Shown: piece after piece, positions 1 through 13,300 of the stretch
Layout of the letters: each line of letters starts with the position of its first letter
Position numbering within the stretch: position 1 is the stretch's first letter
Assembly: GCA_009792885.1 (NCBI GenBank)
Contig: WMCF01000003.1
Coordinates: 18,748,297 to 18,812,296 of the forward strand
Origin: Eremophila alpestris peregrina
Taxonomy: Eukaryota; Chordata; Aves; Passeriformes; Alaudidae
Reading direction: 5' to 3'
DNA length: 64,000 nucleotides
Notes under the pieces: generated by a model
Database searches by the model: none
What the model was told of the DNA's origin: nothing
What the model saw: the letters and a program-made list of their open reading frames with translations, nothing else
Made by a program: the position numbers and the translations under genes

Positions 1-1096
1 ACCCCAGATGCCTACAGATGAGTACAACAGCACAGAGATTATGGAGCAAGACCAACTTAAACACTGCAGTTATTTATGCATACAGCATTTTTAACCCAGA
101 CTATGCCAGACCTGGTACTTTTTACTTAAATCACATATGCAGCAATGACTTCACCCATCAGTGAAACACAGCCAGCTCTTTCACATTGCATAAACACACA
201 AAACAACAAGATTTTTCACAGGACAAGAAAAACAACACACCCATTTACGTGCCAATGAAAATTTAGGCAGAAAGAAACAAAATAATCAGTCAGAAATTAA
301 AGTTGTTCCAGGACACAGGTAACATCCTTTTCCCTTGCAAAGCTTCTTCAGATCTTTTAAGTAATGTGTAGGATTATGTGGATGGGTACTAGATTTCTCT
401 TTCTAAATTCACGCAAGATGTAATAGTTAAGGGCAGCTTCCTCTCTTGCCACACTGGGGTAACCATTTCAGTACCAACTCCAACACACAAGTAACTAATG
501 AATCATCCAATTTTTTTTTTTTTTAACTCTAAGTGCTGTCTAAATCCAACCCTGTTTAGCTTGTGAAATCCAATGAGATTAGAGGCTGGCGTGGTTATTG
601 GCTGCACACCTGTTGTTTCGCTAACCCAGATTTGGACAATCTTGTCTTTCACTGCTGCTTCACACATCTTTGGCAGTCACAAGAATTATGAGTGCAACAT
701 CAGCAGAAAATCTAACAGTGAAGAGCCACGTATTACTGATATTTTACTAATTTGAAGTCAATCCGTGTTTGATGAAAAGCAATTAAAAATGATACTAATG
801 AAACTCCAAACAAAAATCCCAGTTAATATTTGGAGAGTCTCCATCCACTCTTGTCTCTTGAAAATATGCTCTAGTAGCATTAATAAAACAACTAACAGTC
901 AACATCTGTAATCTTACTCTGAAGTCAAAATAAAACTTTCTGCTTTGGAGAGGTTATTTACTGCAGAGACATCTTAGGAAGGCAATGCAGCCAAAGGCAG
1001 CAGGCACTGTTGCACAGGAATCAACATTAAAGCTGTACACTCACTCTGTACTTCAGCTTCACGCAATTTAAAACACAGTAATAAGTTCCAACCTAC
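1..1096. other. MGA: MGA intron, partial
   Basis: AT-rich sequence downstream of the last visible MGA exon. I looked for the expected next human exon (RPSPGGVFTQFV-like) on the minus strand and did not find it. It holds a 14-nt T run near 511-524 and no recognisable gene or repeat family. Confidence 0.6.
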
Positions 1097-1394
1097 CTAT
1101 CTGTCTCTCTGCTGGGACATGGGTTTTCAGAGTCGTCACAGTGGGGGTTGAAGTAGTGCTGGTGGAAGATGTAGTTTTAGGAGCTGATGTTGTGGGCCCC
1201 TGGACTGATGGTGTCCCAGAAGCAGAAGTTTTAGCACGGGATGCTACCTTGGAGATCACAGTACTGAGGGTTGCGATATCAAGTACTGTGGGCTGCAGCC
1301 TGCCTGTGATATAAGCTGCTAGCCGATTGGCAGGATGTAATGCCCCCATCTGTCCCAAAAGTAGTTTGGCCTGAGGATACCTTTTATCATTAAC
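1097..1394 (-). CDS. MGA: MGA coding exon 13, last one in the window
   Basis: 298 bases, phase 0 to phase 1; acceptor CCCCTTTTTTCAG, donor ATAG|GTAGGT. Opens VNDKRYPQAKLLLGQMGALH then PANRLAAYITGRL, essentially identical to human, then TVLDIATLSTVISKVAS. The rest is Ser/Thr/Pro-rich (TTSSTSTTSTPTVTT), typical of the long low-complexity middle of MGA. The next exon should lie below position 1. Confidence 0.93.
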
Positions 1395-4300
1395 CTGAAA
1401 AAAGGGGAAAAGGGAAACTTTGTGAAAAGAACGCTAATTCACCACTTCTGGAGAAGTGTTTCATTCCATGGGACTTCTAAAAATCCTTTTCAAAAAACCA
1501 TTGCAATCCCAAATGGGAATTCCTGATTTCTTTATTGCCCGGGAGAACTGCAAACAACTCTTGTTTTATCTTCGTAATACAGATTTTAAATGCTGCTCAG
1601 ACTCTCATATAAAACCAGAGTCCAAAGAACATGTGAAATCACTGAAACTAGGTAAAAGCGAAGCTAGCACCTGTTTTTCCTGTCCCATGCTTATGCCGTA
1701 GTCCTGAACAGAAATAGGTTCCCTAATTGAAGGACAGTTTTGGATAAAATTCTCAGACCTAATTAAGACCTAGCATCACAAAAGAAAGAATACTGATGAC
1801 ATATACATTGAGACAAAACTCTAAAAGAGCTTGTAAAAGCTGCATCAACTTTTTCCTTATCCACATCGTCATCTGATACTGTAATTAAGGTATGATGAGT
1901 TCCCTAACTTCAAATACCAAGTTGTAGTGGTAATGGACTGCACAGGAAAAAAACAGAACATCTTGATGAACGTCAGGCTTTATGTCTAGTGGAAGTTTTG
2001 GTAGTGCTGTATTTTGTTTTCACATTGTTTGATAATACCTTCTAACAGCCAAATGTACATAAGACACTACTAAAAAACCAGTAGCTTTTATTGAAGGTAA
2101 GAAATCTCCTGCTCTTTTTTTCTCCACTAGTTTTTCTTTCTGAGGGCGTTATATCTGCAAAGTGTCATGAAAACATATTTTACTCTAATTTTCTAATTAA
2201 TATGATTTTCCTCAAAGTGGTTTTACTATAAACACAAACAGCTATGCTGGAAAAAGATCTTCATCCTAACCCTGTAGTTCCTACAACGAATTCTCAACAC
2301 CATGTCAGCAACATAGAACTGCAGGGAAAAGACCCTTAGAATTTAGGATTACGAAGTCACTTAGTGAAAAATATATATTCTACAAAGAGGATTCAGGCTG
2401 TTAGTGAAGATTAACAGTAAGCTGTAGCAAAAAGCAAATAATGTTTACATTTCCATTTTAAAGTTTTGTCCCAGTGTATACTTCCCCAGAAAATATTCTT
2501 TCTGTGGACCATACAATCATTCATTTAGAAGCATTATGTGTCAAATGCACCTTCAGGGGGTTTTACGAAGAATTAAAAAGATCTTGAAAGAGATTCTGCA
2601 CTTGGGTCAACAAGACCCAAATTGCCAAGAAGACAAGTTAATTGATCAAATTTCAGGATTCCAATCAGATTTCCTGTTATTGAGTAAATCTTGATAGGGA
2701 CAAGCTTACGGTGAGGAATGCCACCAGATAACAAGAATTCTTGTCTGGACAGGCAAAAGACATAAAAGGGAGTGTTCTCCCCTTCAAGGAGTTCTGGGAT
2801 AGCACTGGATGATACTGCATCTCATCTCCACAGTAAAGGCAGAGGGACCCACCTGAATCAAGCCCGAGGGGCTCGCATTAGCTTTGCATTTGTAGACAAC
2901 CAGCTTTCCTGCAGGAGAAACCCCTGCACAGAAAGGCAAGCCTTTGCCCCCCTGCAGCTTCTCCCGCAGTTTGTCCGCTGGCTCTGCCTGCGTGACCTGC
3001 ACATCTCCTGAGTCAGCAGTGCATGACGCCTCTGCGCCAGCAGCACTCTCCAAGACAGGGATCTCAGGCTTCTCATCCTGGTCCTGGTACTGGTCCTGGT
3101 AGGACGGCACTGAAATTTTCACTCTGGAGGAGCAGACAGAAGGATGGCTCTCATCCTGGGCCTTGTTTTCCGAAGCCAATTCAATAATGAAGCTACCCAC
3201 TTTGAGGCACTGTGGCGCGTTACTGTTGAGATGCTGTGATAAGATGGTCAAGATCTTTTCGTGATCTTCCTCCAAGTTGCAGTCAGAGATAATCTTGAAA
3301 AGTTTGGTTGCTTCACCTTGAGTGGTGTGATGAACATAGGAGGTGGAGAAAGAGTCCCCCTCACTACGGGAAGAAGACCAGCTTTTCTCTGAGAAAGAAT
3401 TGAAATAGGTTTCTGCAATACTATGGCATTTTAAGCACCTGGATAGTCAAACAATTTCATTCTGCCCACACCTCCACCCTTAGCTCAGCTCAGCTGCAGG
3501 CCAACAAGCAAGTAAAAGAACTGTTTAAAGCATCACTTCCCCTTGCAGAGCTTCACAAAGCAAGCAAAAACTCACTGCAAAACTAGTGTCATTATTTCTC
3601 AAGGTTCAATCCCTGCAGCCATACCACGTCAGCTTGTATCCCATTGCATCACAAGCTAAACAAAGATGGGTTGTTTCAATACATGGGTGAAAGTTCTCCA
3701 AACACACCAACACAGTAGAAAGCATCACCGGTTATTCAAGAGATGGCACTTTTCTCTTTGAGTCAGAAAAGCACACGTGTCCTACAATGGCACAAGGGGA
3801 CATGCTACTAGCAGAACTGCCTTTTGCAGAAGATGTGTAAACAGAAGCATGACCTTTTGTTATCATTAGAGATAAAACGTCCCTTTTTGTAGAATTGTAA
3901 GGATGTTGAGCCCTGTGTCCTGGCCATTTTAATTTCACCTACCAATGCACCAGCATTTTCAACTAATTGTATTGTTTTTCTATTCCCATCCTTAAACGTA
4001 GCATGAACTGTTGTATACATTAATCAGTGAAAAAATCAGCTCAGAAAGGCAGATATGGTTCATTAGTGGATGGCACAATGCCTCTAGTGTATGTCTCATT
4101 TAAGGCTTGTAACATGATTTGGGCCGCTTCAGACTGAAAGAGAAATGGATGTCTTAGCCTATTTCTTCATGAGCTAGAAACTCAAACCCAGTACCTCTAA
4201 CACAGCAAAAATTCAATCTTTCAACTTGAACTAAACAAAGTCAACATCAAACATTTCCAAATAAAGCATAGCTTCCCTGTCCCATCCACTTCTATGTGAA

Positions 4301-7300
4301 GAACATGAGGATCCCATCCTCCCAGGACTACTTGGATATTTAACTCTTCAGTAACTACAAAGTGATAGTAAAGAAAAGAAGTGGGAGAAAAAAATACCCA
4401 GACAAAGCAAAACGATTTATCTCCATTCCTTTCCAAGTATCTAATCAATCTGCCTGGAAGACAAGTCTGCTGTGCAGTTTTATATTTCATTGCTAACAAG
4501 CTACTGGCAGCACTGGTCATTTTACACTTAGACCAGCAGCAAGCACTGGATATTCAGTCTGCTGTATCACCATGTGGCCCGCCCCACCAACTGCTAAGAA
4601 AACAGGAAACTGTACGCATGTCATAAGATTTTTATTAACAACTTTAACAGCTCCCTCAGCAAACAGACTTCTATTTCATCAGTAGCTACTTTTTTTTTTT
4701 TTTAGGAAATACCACAAAAACATGTAACTACCAAGAAGTGGAATTACATTCCTGATTCAGCTCTTACCTTTTGATTTATTAGTGTCTTTGTCTACCTCAC
4801 AGGTTGCCTTCTCAGGAGACCGAAGCTCTGGTTCATGCTCCTGCGGGAGGAAAGAAATGCAAGAAAATATTCACCCTATACATCTCACTTCCACACTAAA
4901 AATCACAGCACAAAATGAACTAGTTCACCCCAAATCACAGAAATATGCTGTTACCGGCTTCACCTTAGAACGGCTCTATTAACAATGAATATTTAAGCCT
5001 TACATAATAATGCACTTGTGGCAGCCAGGAATATCCTCAGACAAGACAATCACAGTAACAAGAGTAAGTTTACCAGCACTGCAAAGTGATTTAGGCTCCA
5101 CCTTCCACAGCCCTACAACCCCCAAATGCAAGTCAAGCCCTCATGTAATGTATGAGTTTCTGAGGGAAATGTTACTTCAATATTTTCAATATTTCTGCCT
5201 GTTCCATAATACACGCTAGTTACAGTGTGACTTCTTACCTTTACACTACAACTCTGTGAATCACTATTGTCTTTCTGCTGCTTTTTTCTCTCTCTCTTAT
5301 GTTCATAGGCTCGCACCCTTGCACAAGTCATTAAACTTTCAAAGTACATGTAGACAGGATCCTTGTCCTCCTCTCGAATCTAAAAGAAAAAAAGAGACAA
5401 AACCCTCTTTTCTCTGTTCTGGATGCACATCATATTCATTAAACAGCTTTGCTTTCTAAAAACACTTCAACATAAATGCTTCAATAGTAAGGGTCAAAAG
5501 AAAAGTCCAGCATTTAAAGCCAGATCTGCCTTCTCAGTATCATCACATAGCTACCACCAGCTGCCTGAAATTCAAACCCATTCAGATATTCTTCCAAGTG
5601 AAGAAACAAATCCTAAGTGTCATGCATAGTTTAACATTATCTGGTATACAGATACTCTTGTTCTTGAGATATAACTACACTCCACTCAATGGCTGGTTGT
5701 CCTCTACAGCTGTTGTTGCTTTTGTCTAACAGTAAAAATTTTGTCTACTACTAATAAGGTGAGGGGAGACACGAAGCCAGATTCTTAGAACACTGGCAGT
5801 GAAACCTCAAGAAAGAACAAAAAAAATACTCAACAGCTACGTTGAACACTGTGTCTGTATCCCAACATTTTTGCAAGTTATTCATACTTAGATAGGACAT
5901 AATGCAGCTAATAACTTTTAAAAACATTACAGACTAAAACAAATTTAGACAAAAATAGCATATATTACTGTATTTTTGAATGAGACTATTAGTGAACCGT
6001 AATCACCTTCTACCATCTCCATATTGCAACAGTAAATTATAAACAGAACATCTGTATATAATCAATCCATCCCAGCTTATCAACACACTTACAGGCAGCC
6101 AGTCCTAGGCTTTCATCTCAAACTTCTCTAAAATTGCCTAGCACAGAAGCTTTTGGCAGTATTTGTTTTAATTTTCAGTACACAGGAAAACATGCATCTC
6201 TTTTTTTCTCTTACCACTGGATTGGGTCTAGGAGTGTACACTCTGACTGGTTTTATTCCACTGGAAGATTTGTTCTTTTGAGGAAGCCAGACCTCTGGGC
6301 TGGGCAGTACCACAGATTTAGCTGGTTCAATAACAGATGGTGTTGGGACATAAATTGGCTCTGGATCTACTTCACCTTCCACTTTCACCCACAATGGACA
6401 ATTCCTAACAGGTTGTTCTGGCTCTGAATCACAGATAGCTGAAAAAAAAAGAGAAAAAACAAAAAATTACTTACAAATAAAACACCATCTAACACAACAG
6501 TAACAATTTTTTGTTTGAGTTTGAGGTCTAGCCATGCAGCAATCACTAGTCCAAACTGCCAGAAAATACTACCGGTTGTTTTTCTTGTCTCAAATTCTAG
6601 TAAAAGTGACTGGGATTTGTCTACAAGAAAGAAGAAATTAAAATAAAAAATGTTTCTACACTAATCCTCATTTCTCACTTTCACTGTGACAGAAGATCTG
6701 CAAAACCACTGAAAATTAGGGACCTCCACTGATGCTGTGTGCTGAAAAATCACAGACTATAAAAAAAATCCCAGACCTGTACACTGCAGCTACATGGCAG
6801 AATTAATTTACTCCAGTAGAACACTAGAAAATACTTTGTTTTAGCTATTGCTGAAAGTATTGCTAGGAAGAAACTGAAAATGTAAATTCATGGGCAGTTT
6901 CTACCACTCTGGTTTTCTGAGCATACCTTAGGCCACATCTGAAATTACCATAAATAACTATACTTTCAAGGAAGTCCATGAACTCTACAGCTATATACAG
7001 CAACTGAAAATGCAGCTCTAGATACTGACTTGTATGCAGGGTAAAATAACAGTAACAGTGTAACAGTGAACATTACCAACAATAACAGCAGTAATTATCC
7101 CATATCCATAGTCTTCAAAGACATTTAAAAGTTGTAAACAAGAGTTTAAACTACCAAGAAGAAACTCACAACTATTTGATTCAATAAATACTACACAGTG
7201 CCCAAAATGCTGAACACGTAAGTAAGAATGGAAAAAAAAATTATTTCCTGTAAGTAAGCTGGATTTAGAAATGGCATCACTAATACATCCTAATAAAAAA

Positions 7301-10300
7301 TGCCCACCAAGTTTGGTGGTTTGCTGTAAGTGATCTCCACTAATACTCACTGTATTCCACCCTTTTTCTCTTCTTCCTGTCCTTCTGCTTCATCTCCTCT
7401 TCATCCCCATCACCCTCTTCTTCCCCATCTTCCTCCTCTTGTGGCTGTCCCTGTGTTCCGAACAGCACAAGGTTCCCACGCACAGCCTTTTTCATCATTT
7501 TCTTGTGTTTAGTTCCTCCCTTCACCAGCAAGACCCTTCTCTTGAGGCAGGTACAGCCAAACATGCAGTCTGGCCTGCGGCAATGGGTGGGCTGACGTTT
7601 CTCCAGTGCCAGACTGGCACAAATGCAGCCCAGTCGGCAGAAATCATTGTTGCAAGGAGGTGCTCGGCGTTTTATTATCTTGTGGATAGGTTTGTTTTTA
7701 AGAGATGCCTAAAGAAAGTTTTAAAGAAGCATAAACTTCAAATTTTACTAAGAGGAATATTTTAGTAAAATTAAATCAAGCATATGCAAAATTGCTATTC
7801 AAAATTCATTTAGAAAACCCCTCAAGCTACATTGTTTACATACAAAAACTTGTCCTCTGTACCAGAAAACCCCAACAAAACAGAGTTTAAAGTCTTTTGA
7901 GAGGCAACTGGATACAGCAAAACCATCCTGGTAAGAAGCAGGATGTGAAAAAAACAAGTTATCATGTGACAACTTGTTTACACTACCAGGATTTTCTTGC
8001 AGTTAGCTCAAATGAAAATATAAAAATGAAAATAGCAAGGAAATGCAGCTACTGAATAACAACTGCATTAACCCAAATTTTAATAGTGAGAATTTTAAAC
8101 AATTCAAATAATTTGCATCAGTACCTATGATCAATTAGTTTGTTTTCATACTGCTAAGTCAGCACTCCTCAAGTTTCACTGCAAAGACTACACCACAAAG
8201 GAATCTCATGCTTTATCCTGATCCTTAGCAGCTTCAGTCTTATTTTCTGTATCTCTATGTAACATCTGTAAGTCGGCAGACTAAAAAACACAACAGTACA
8301 GAAAAGAAACTATTACACATGTACCTGAGCTGTAAGCAGGGTTGCCAAAGAGATGTCTGCTCGTTCTTCTGTAATATAGGTCCGTGGTTTCCCATCCCAG
8401 AGAGCACAGTCTTCCAAGTCCATTAACTTCACTTGAGATTTAGACAGACCTGGTGGACGAGGTGCTTGGTGATGCTGTGGTGCTTGACGCAAACTGATCT
8501 GTTTTGGAATCGTATTGTCATCCACAGTTGGCAGCAAAAAACCATCTGCTTGGTTACTCGAACTGCTAGCAGACTTAGCAGCCTTTTCCACTGGCACTGG
8601 TAAGTTCTGTTTCTGCTTTGGAGGGAAAGGTGAAGGCAGAATAGGTCTGTAAGGTGTTTTTACTCTATTGTGTCTCTGTCTTTGAGTCTTTGTTTTCCTA
8701 GAGGTAGATGATGGAGGAACAGGCTTCGATGTGTAAGATGTTGATGGAATTACAGTGGACTGCTTCTTTAAAACACTGTCGAGTGTTCGAACATAGCTAG
8801 TGCTCTTAGTGGGAAGCTGATACACCACAGGAGAAGTGGGAGTGTTAGATGAGAACCCCATACTTGTTTCCATCAATTTCCCTTCATTTTCCAGGTACTC
8901 ATCCAGCTTGTCACTACAGAACGCTGAGCGATTCTTCAATGAACCTTCGGAACTGCCACCTAAATAAATGAAGAGTACTTTAACTCCTGGAGTTACATAA
9001 TGATGAAACATAGTAGATAGGTAAGTAGATCTCTAAGAAACTCACTCTTTTACAAGAACTGTATATAATATAGGCACACCAAATATAATCTATTCTGAAA
9101 CACAACCAGCAGCCTGCACAATTGTTTTTGTGGAGATCTTACACGTGTATTTGTGAGGGGTTGGACTTGGCTGGACTCCAGGCACCCACTAAGCCACTCT
9201 ATTGCTCACCTTCTCAGCAGATTGGGGGGTTTAAAGTCAGCTGCAAAAAACCTCATGGGTCAATATAAAAGAAGTTTAATAAAGTAAAAGCAAAGGCTGT
9301 GTGTGGAAGCAAAGGGAAATGAAAGATTTATTCTCTACGTCCCATCAGCAGATGATATACATGCACTTCTTGGGAAGCAGGGCTTCAGAACAAGCAGTAG
9401 TTACTCCAGAAGACAAACATCATAAGTAACAAATGCCCTCCCCTCCCTTCTTCTCCCTTCCTCTTAAGCTTTAATTGCTGAGCAGACATACAGTATGGAA
9501 TAGCCCTTCAGTCAGTTTGGGTCAGCTGTTCTATGTCCCCTCCAAAGATCATGTCCACCACTGGTACTGCTGAGGGGGAATGTTGAGGCCTTGGTGCCTT
9601 GTGAGCACTGCTCAGCAGTAGCCAAAGCACTGGTGTGTTACAAACACCTTTCCAGCTGCCAGTGCACAGCACAGCACTGTGAAAGCTGCTCTGGAGAAAA
9701 CCAATCCCAGCTCAGCCAGACCCCACACAGAATTCATTTACAAAACCACTACAGGCCTTCTGTGCCTCTACTCTTACTTTATTTGTCCTAAACACCTGGC
9801 CTACCTGGTATAGCACAATGTAACTGGAATATTCCAACACAACACTGTACAGAAATGCAGAAGATATAATACAAATATTCAATCTAAAATAAAATATTGA
9901 CAAATTTTCAACAATCCACTTGAGGTATGGCAAAGTAATCAAGTATGTGAGGAATACCTGCTCTAACTGGAGTTAAAAATACACCAAATGAAAATTACTC
10001 CTGTTCATTAGGGTCCCTGAGGCAACAGAATTCTGGAATTGCCATACTTCTATATGAGCTCACAACTCAAAAACAAAATCAAAACTATTACAGCTTTGAT
10101 CTTCACTCGAGCCTTCTGTGTAGAACAGAAGATGTATTTTTAATTTACTCAAAGGTCTCTCTTCCCTTATTAATCTCCATTCTGACTATGGAACCAGTAC
10201 TAAAAAAATATTTAAACATAATGGTCTCATATAAATAAATACATCTCTCATTAAGACACACACAAATACCAAATTGCAAGGTCTGTGGAAGGTCAAGAAA

Positions 10301-13300
10301 ATGACCATGTTGGAATATGCACTATGATCTCTCTCTTTTTACTTTTTTTACCTTCATTTCTAGAAGCACCATGAATCTTCCCTCTCCAGCCTTTGATTTT
10401 TGTGATATCATTTGTCTTTCCTGTCCTGGAAACAAAAGGAAATCCAGTATCTGGAAAAGAAGAAAGCTAGCCTCAGTTTATAAACCAAGTTTAATTATAT
10501 CAGTGTCTTAGTAAACTCTGCTTATTCCTCTTCAGGGATAGGTGAACAGTAGCAAAATCAAGATATCTGAAGCAACTTGATTTTTACTTCTTTTTTTTTT
10601 TAATAAACAGAATATTTAACAAGAAGGCCAAGCTTACTGTAGAGTTCTGCTCTATGGCCAAGCATCTGCTATCCCACACAAAAAGTGTTTCCTTTATTTT
10701 CTGTTTTAGTCTCCTTAGCAATGTGCAAAAGTAATTGGCTCTGTAAGTCTAATGGGCCATTCAACTAATCAGTAGGCTAAAATGGAAGAGGCAGATTTTG
10801 ACTACAGCCTGAGAAAGAAGAGTAATTTGATTCTCTTCCCTCAGTTGGGCCAATGACTTTAACAATACATCAAGAAACTTCATTTAATGTTTGCTGTTCT
10901 GTCAAATTCAGATGAGTATCTACTAGGGGCATAGCCACTGAATAACCACAAAAGGCAAACAGTCACATCTCTGCCAAGTTATGCTTTAACTGTGGGAGCT
11001 AAGATGGAATGTAAAAATACTAACAGGGATCTGTGTAGCTGTTTAACATATTCTTAGCCTAGAAATAATTGCATTGGACACTAAGCTGACCGAGGTCTTC
11101 TGAATTCAATCTTCCTCTCCTGCAGTGTAACAATCTGAAATTCAACATCTGCCCCTAGCAGCTCCTAAAAGCAGTAGATTAAGAAAGAAATAAGTAATCA
11201 GAATATTACATTGTGGGAGAAACAGTTAAGCAGAAGACAGATAAGCATATAAGATAAGTTATACATTGTCCATCCAGTTCACTATTTAGAGCCTACCAAC
11301 AGTGTGAGAATCATAGTCACAGTATGAGAAATGCACTTATTGGGATACCAAGCAAGTTTAAAAAAGAACAATCAGTGACAACCTTTGTAATAAATAATTA
11401 TCATGAAGTTATAGGCTAGCCCCCATGTGGCATCTCAAGGTCATCTTCCGGAAAATTCTGATACTCAGCTCTGTGAAAGACAACCTTTTTTGTTTGTTTG
11501 TTTGTTTGTTTGTTTGGTATGTGAGCAGCATCAGGCAAATTCAGACTGCTTAAGCTTTTTCTGAGAAATTTGAAAGGTCAGTATAAAATAGACAGATACT
11601 ATTACTGGATCACAACCATCACAAAATGGGAACCCTCAAAATAATCCAGCCACAATTACTCAGGACTCCTTGCCCAGTAACCACAAAATGATCTAAGGAA
11701 GTTCTCCTATTTTGTCATTTTAGTATCGTTTTAATCTCTTTAGATACCAAGTTGAACTAAACAGCCATTTTCTCCTTCTCATTGATAATAAAAAGGCAAC
11801 ATTTGAGATTACAGCAAATTCATATCCTACCCACCTGGAGAATTGGGGTTGGTACCTGGATAGCTCCACAAAGAGTAATTTGAGTAGGAAAGAGGAAGTT
11901 GCACACCCAAGTATTTTAAGTCAATGCTCATTGTTGGGTCCACAGAATTCAACTTCAGTCCCACTACAAGAAACAAGTGACAGGAAATGTCTCAATGCAG
12001 CAAGATGTTAGGAAAAAGAAAATCAAGGTATTTACTAAAACATAAAGCATTCAGTTACCATGGGTTTTTCTGGCATTCCCCCACCATTTTAAGAGACTTG
12101 AAAAAAAGCATTAGTACCATAACAGTTATTTACACTGCATTTATAGCTGGTATAAATTAAAGAGCATTTTACGCAATGGGAATTTGAGAAAAAAACCTGA
12201 ATTACTTTTCATAGTTTTTTTTTATTGCTACTGAACCTTTCATAGAAATTTATTAACCACTGTGCCAGTGTTGTAATAAATTTCATAATAAAACCTTAGT
12301 ATGTTTTTCTGAATAGGTCAGCACCATTTACATCTTTGAAGGCAGGAGTTACTCTCTGAACCCAACTCAGCTGACTGACATTTCATATCCCTAAGTTATC
12401 AAGCCTGCCAGCAGTACTTACACATCCCCTTTTGTACTGAGCTAAACTTGTGCAAGAACATGTATCACACACAGATCAGCTTCAACCAGCAATAAGAGAC
12501 AACAAATCACATTTTAGCTCTGAAGAATGTGTTTGTTGGACTGTTATGATATGAGTTTAGACAGTGATTTTAGGACTCATTTCATCCTGAAACAGTGGGG
12601 AAGATGGCTATAAAGAAACTAAGCAATCAGTGTTGTTAAAAGCACTGAAGTGCATTTGTGGTGGCATCAACATGTTCCTTCATTAACTACCCCCAATACT
12701 CAAATTGAAAGATTTACTTGGTAACAAAAGCTATTTTTGTCAGTGGCAGAACAATAATAGATACAGAAGTGCTGAGAAAAGTAAAAGATAGGAAAATTGA
12801 TATTGCACCTTTTCAGAAAATATTGTTACATTGAATTCAAGAAATAACTGTCAATCAAATTCAGCTCATAGCTGGGAGCTGAGAACTTCTATTTTTGATT
12901 TTTAGCTATAGAAACTTATAAATGTTGCTCCTGTTGCCCACATGTTTGAAATGAATACATGAAATGTATGCATCTTGAAACTGAGAATGTACCACTTGAC
13001 AAGGCTCAAGAAACAAAGTCATATTTGCACATACAGTAGAAACCTTGGGCTGGCTGTACACATTTATGTTCACAAGTGGAAACAATGACCAGATTACTAG
13101 CAGCCTCAAAACAATTGACACTAAACAAATCTCAGGCATGGTTTTTTAAACAGATACTGTTATCACAGACAGTCTACTGAGATATAATTTTCATATCTAC
13201 ATAGGGACAACAAGAAGCAAGTCAATCTGGTGTTTTGTATAAAAACATGCCAATTGATCAATGTCAAGATGCCATCTATTTCTTTTTTTCTATTCAAATA

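Noticed and set aside
3732..4020. Two overlapping minus-strand frames in the MGA intron (one reading FKDGNRKTIQLVENAGALVG)
   Set aside because: The wording looks protein-like and could be a remnant of a retrocopy, but I cannot name a parent, the frames shift, and flanking MGA exons 11 and 12 join in phase without it.
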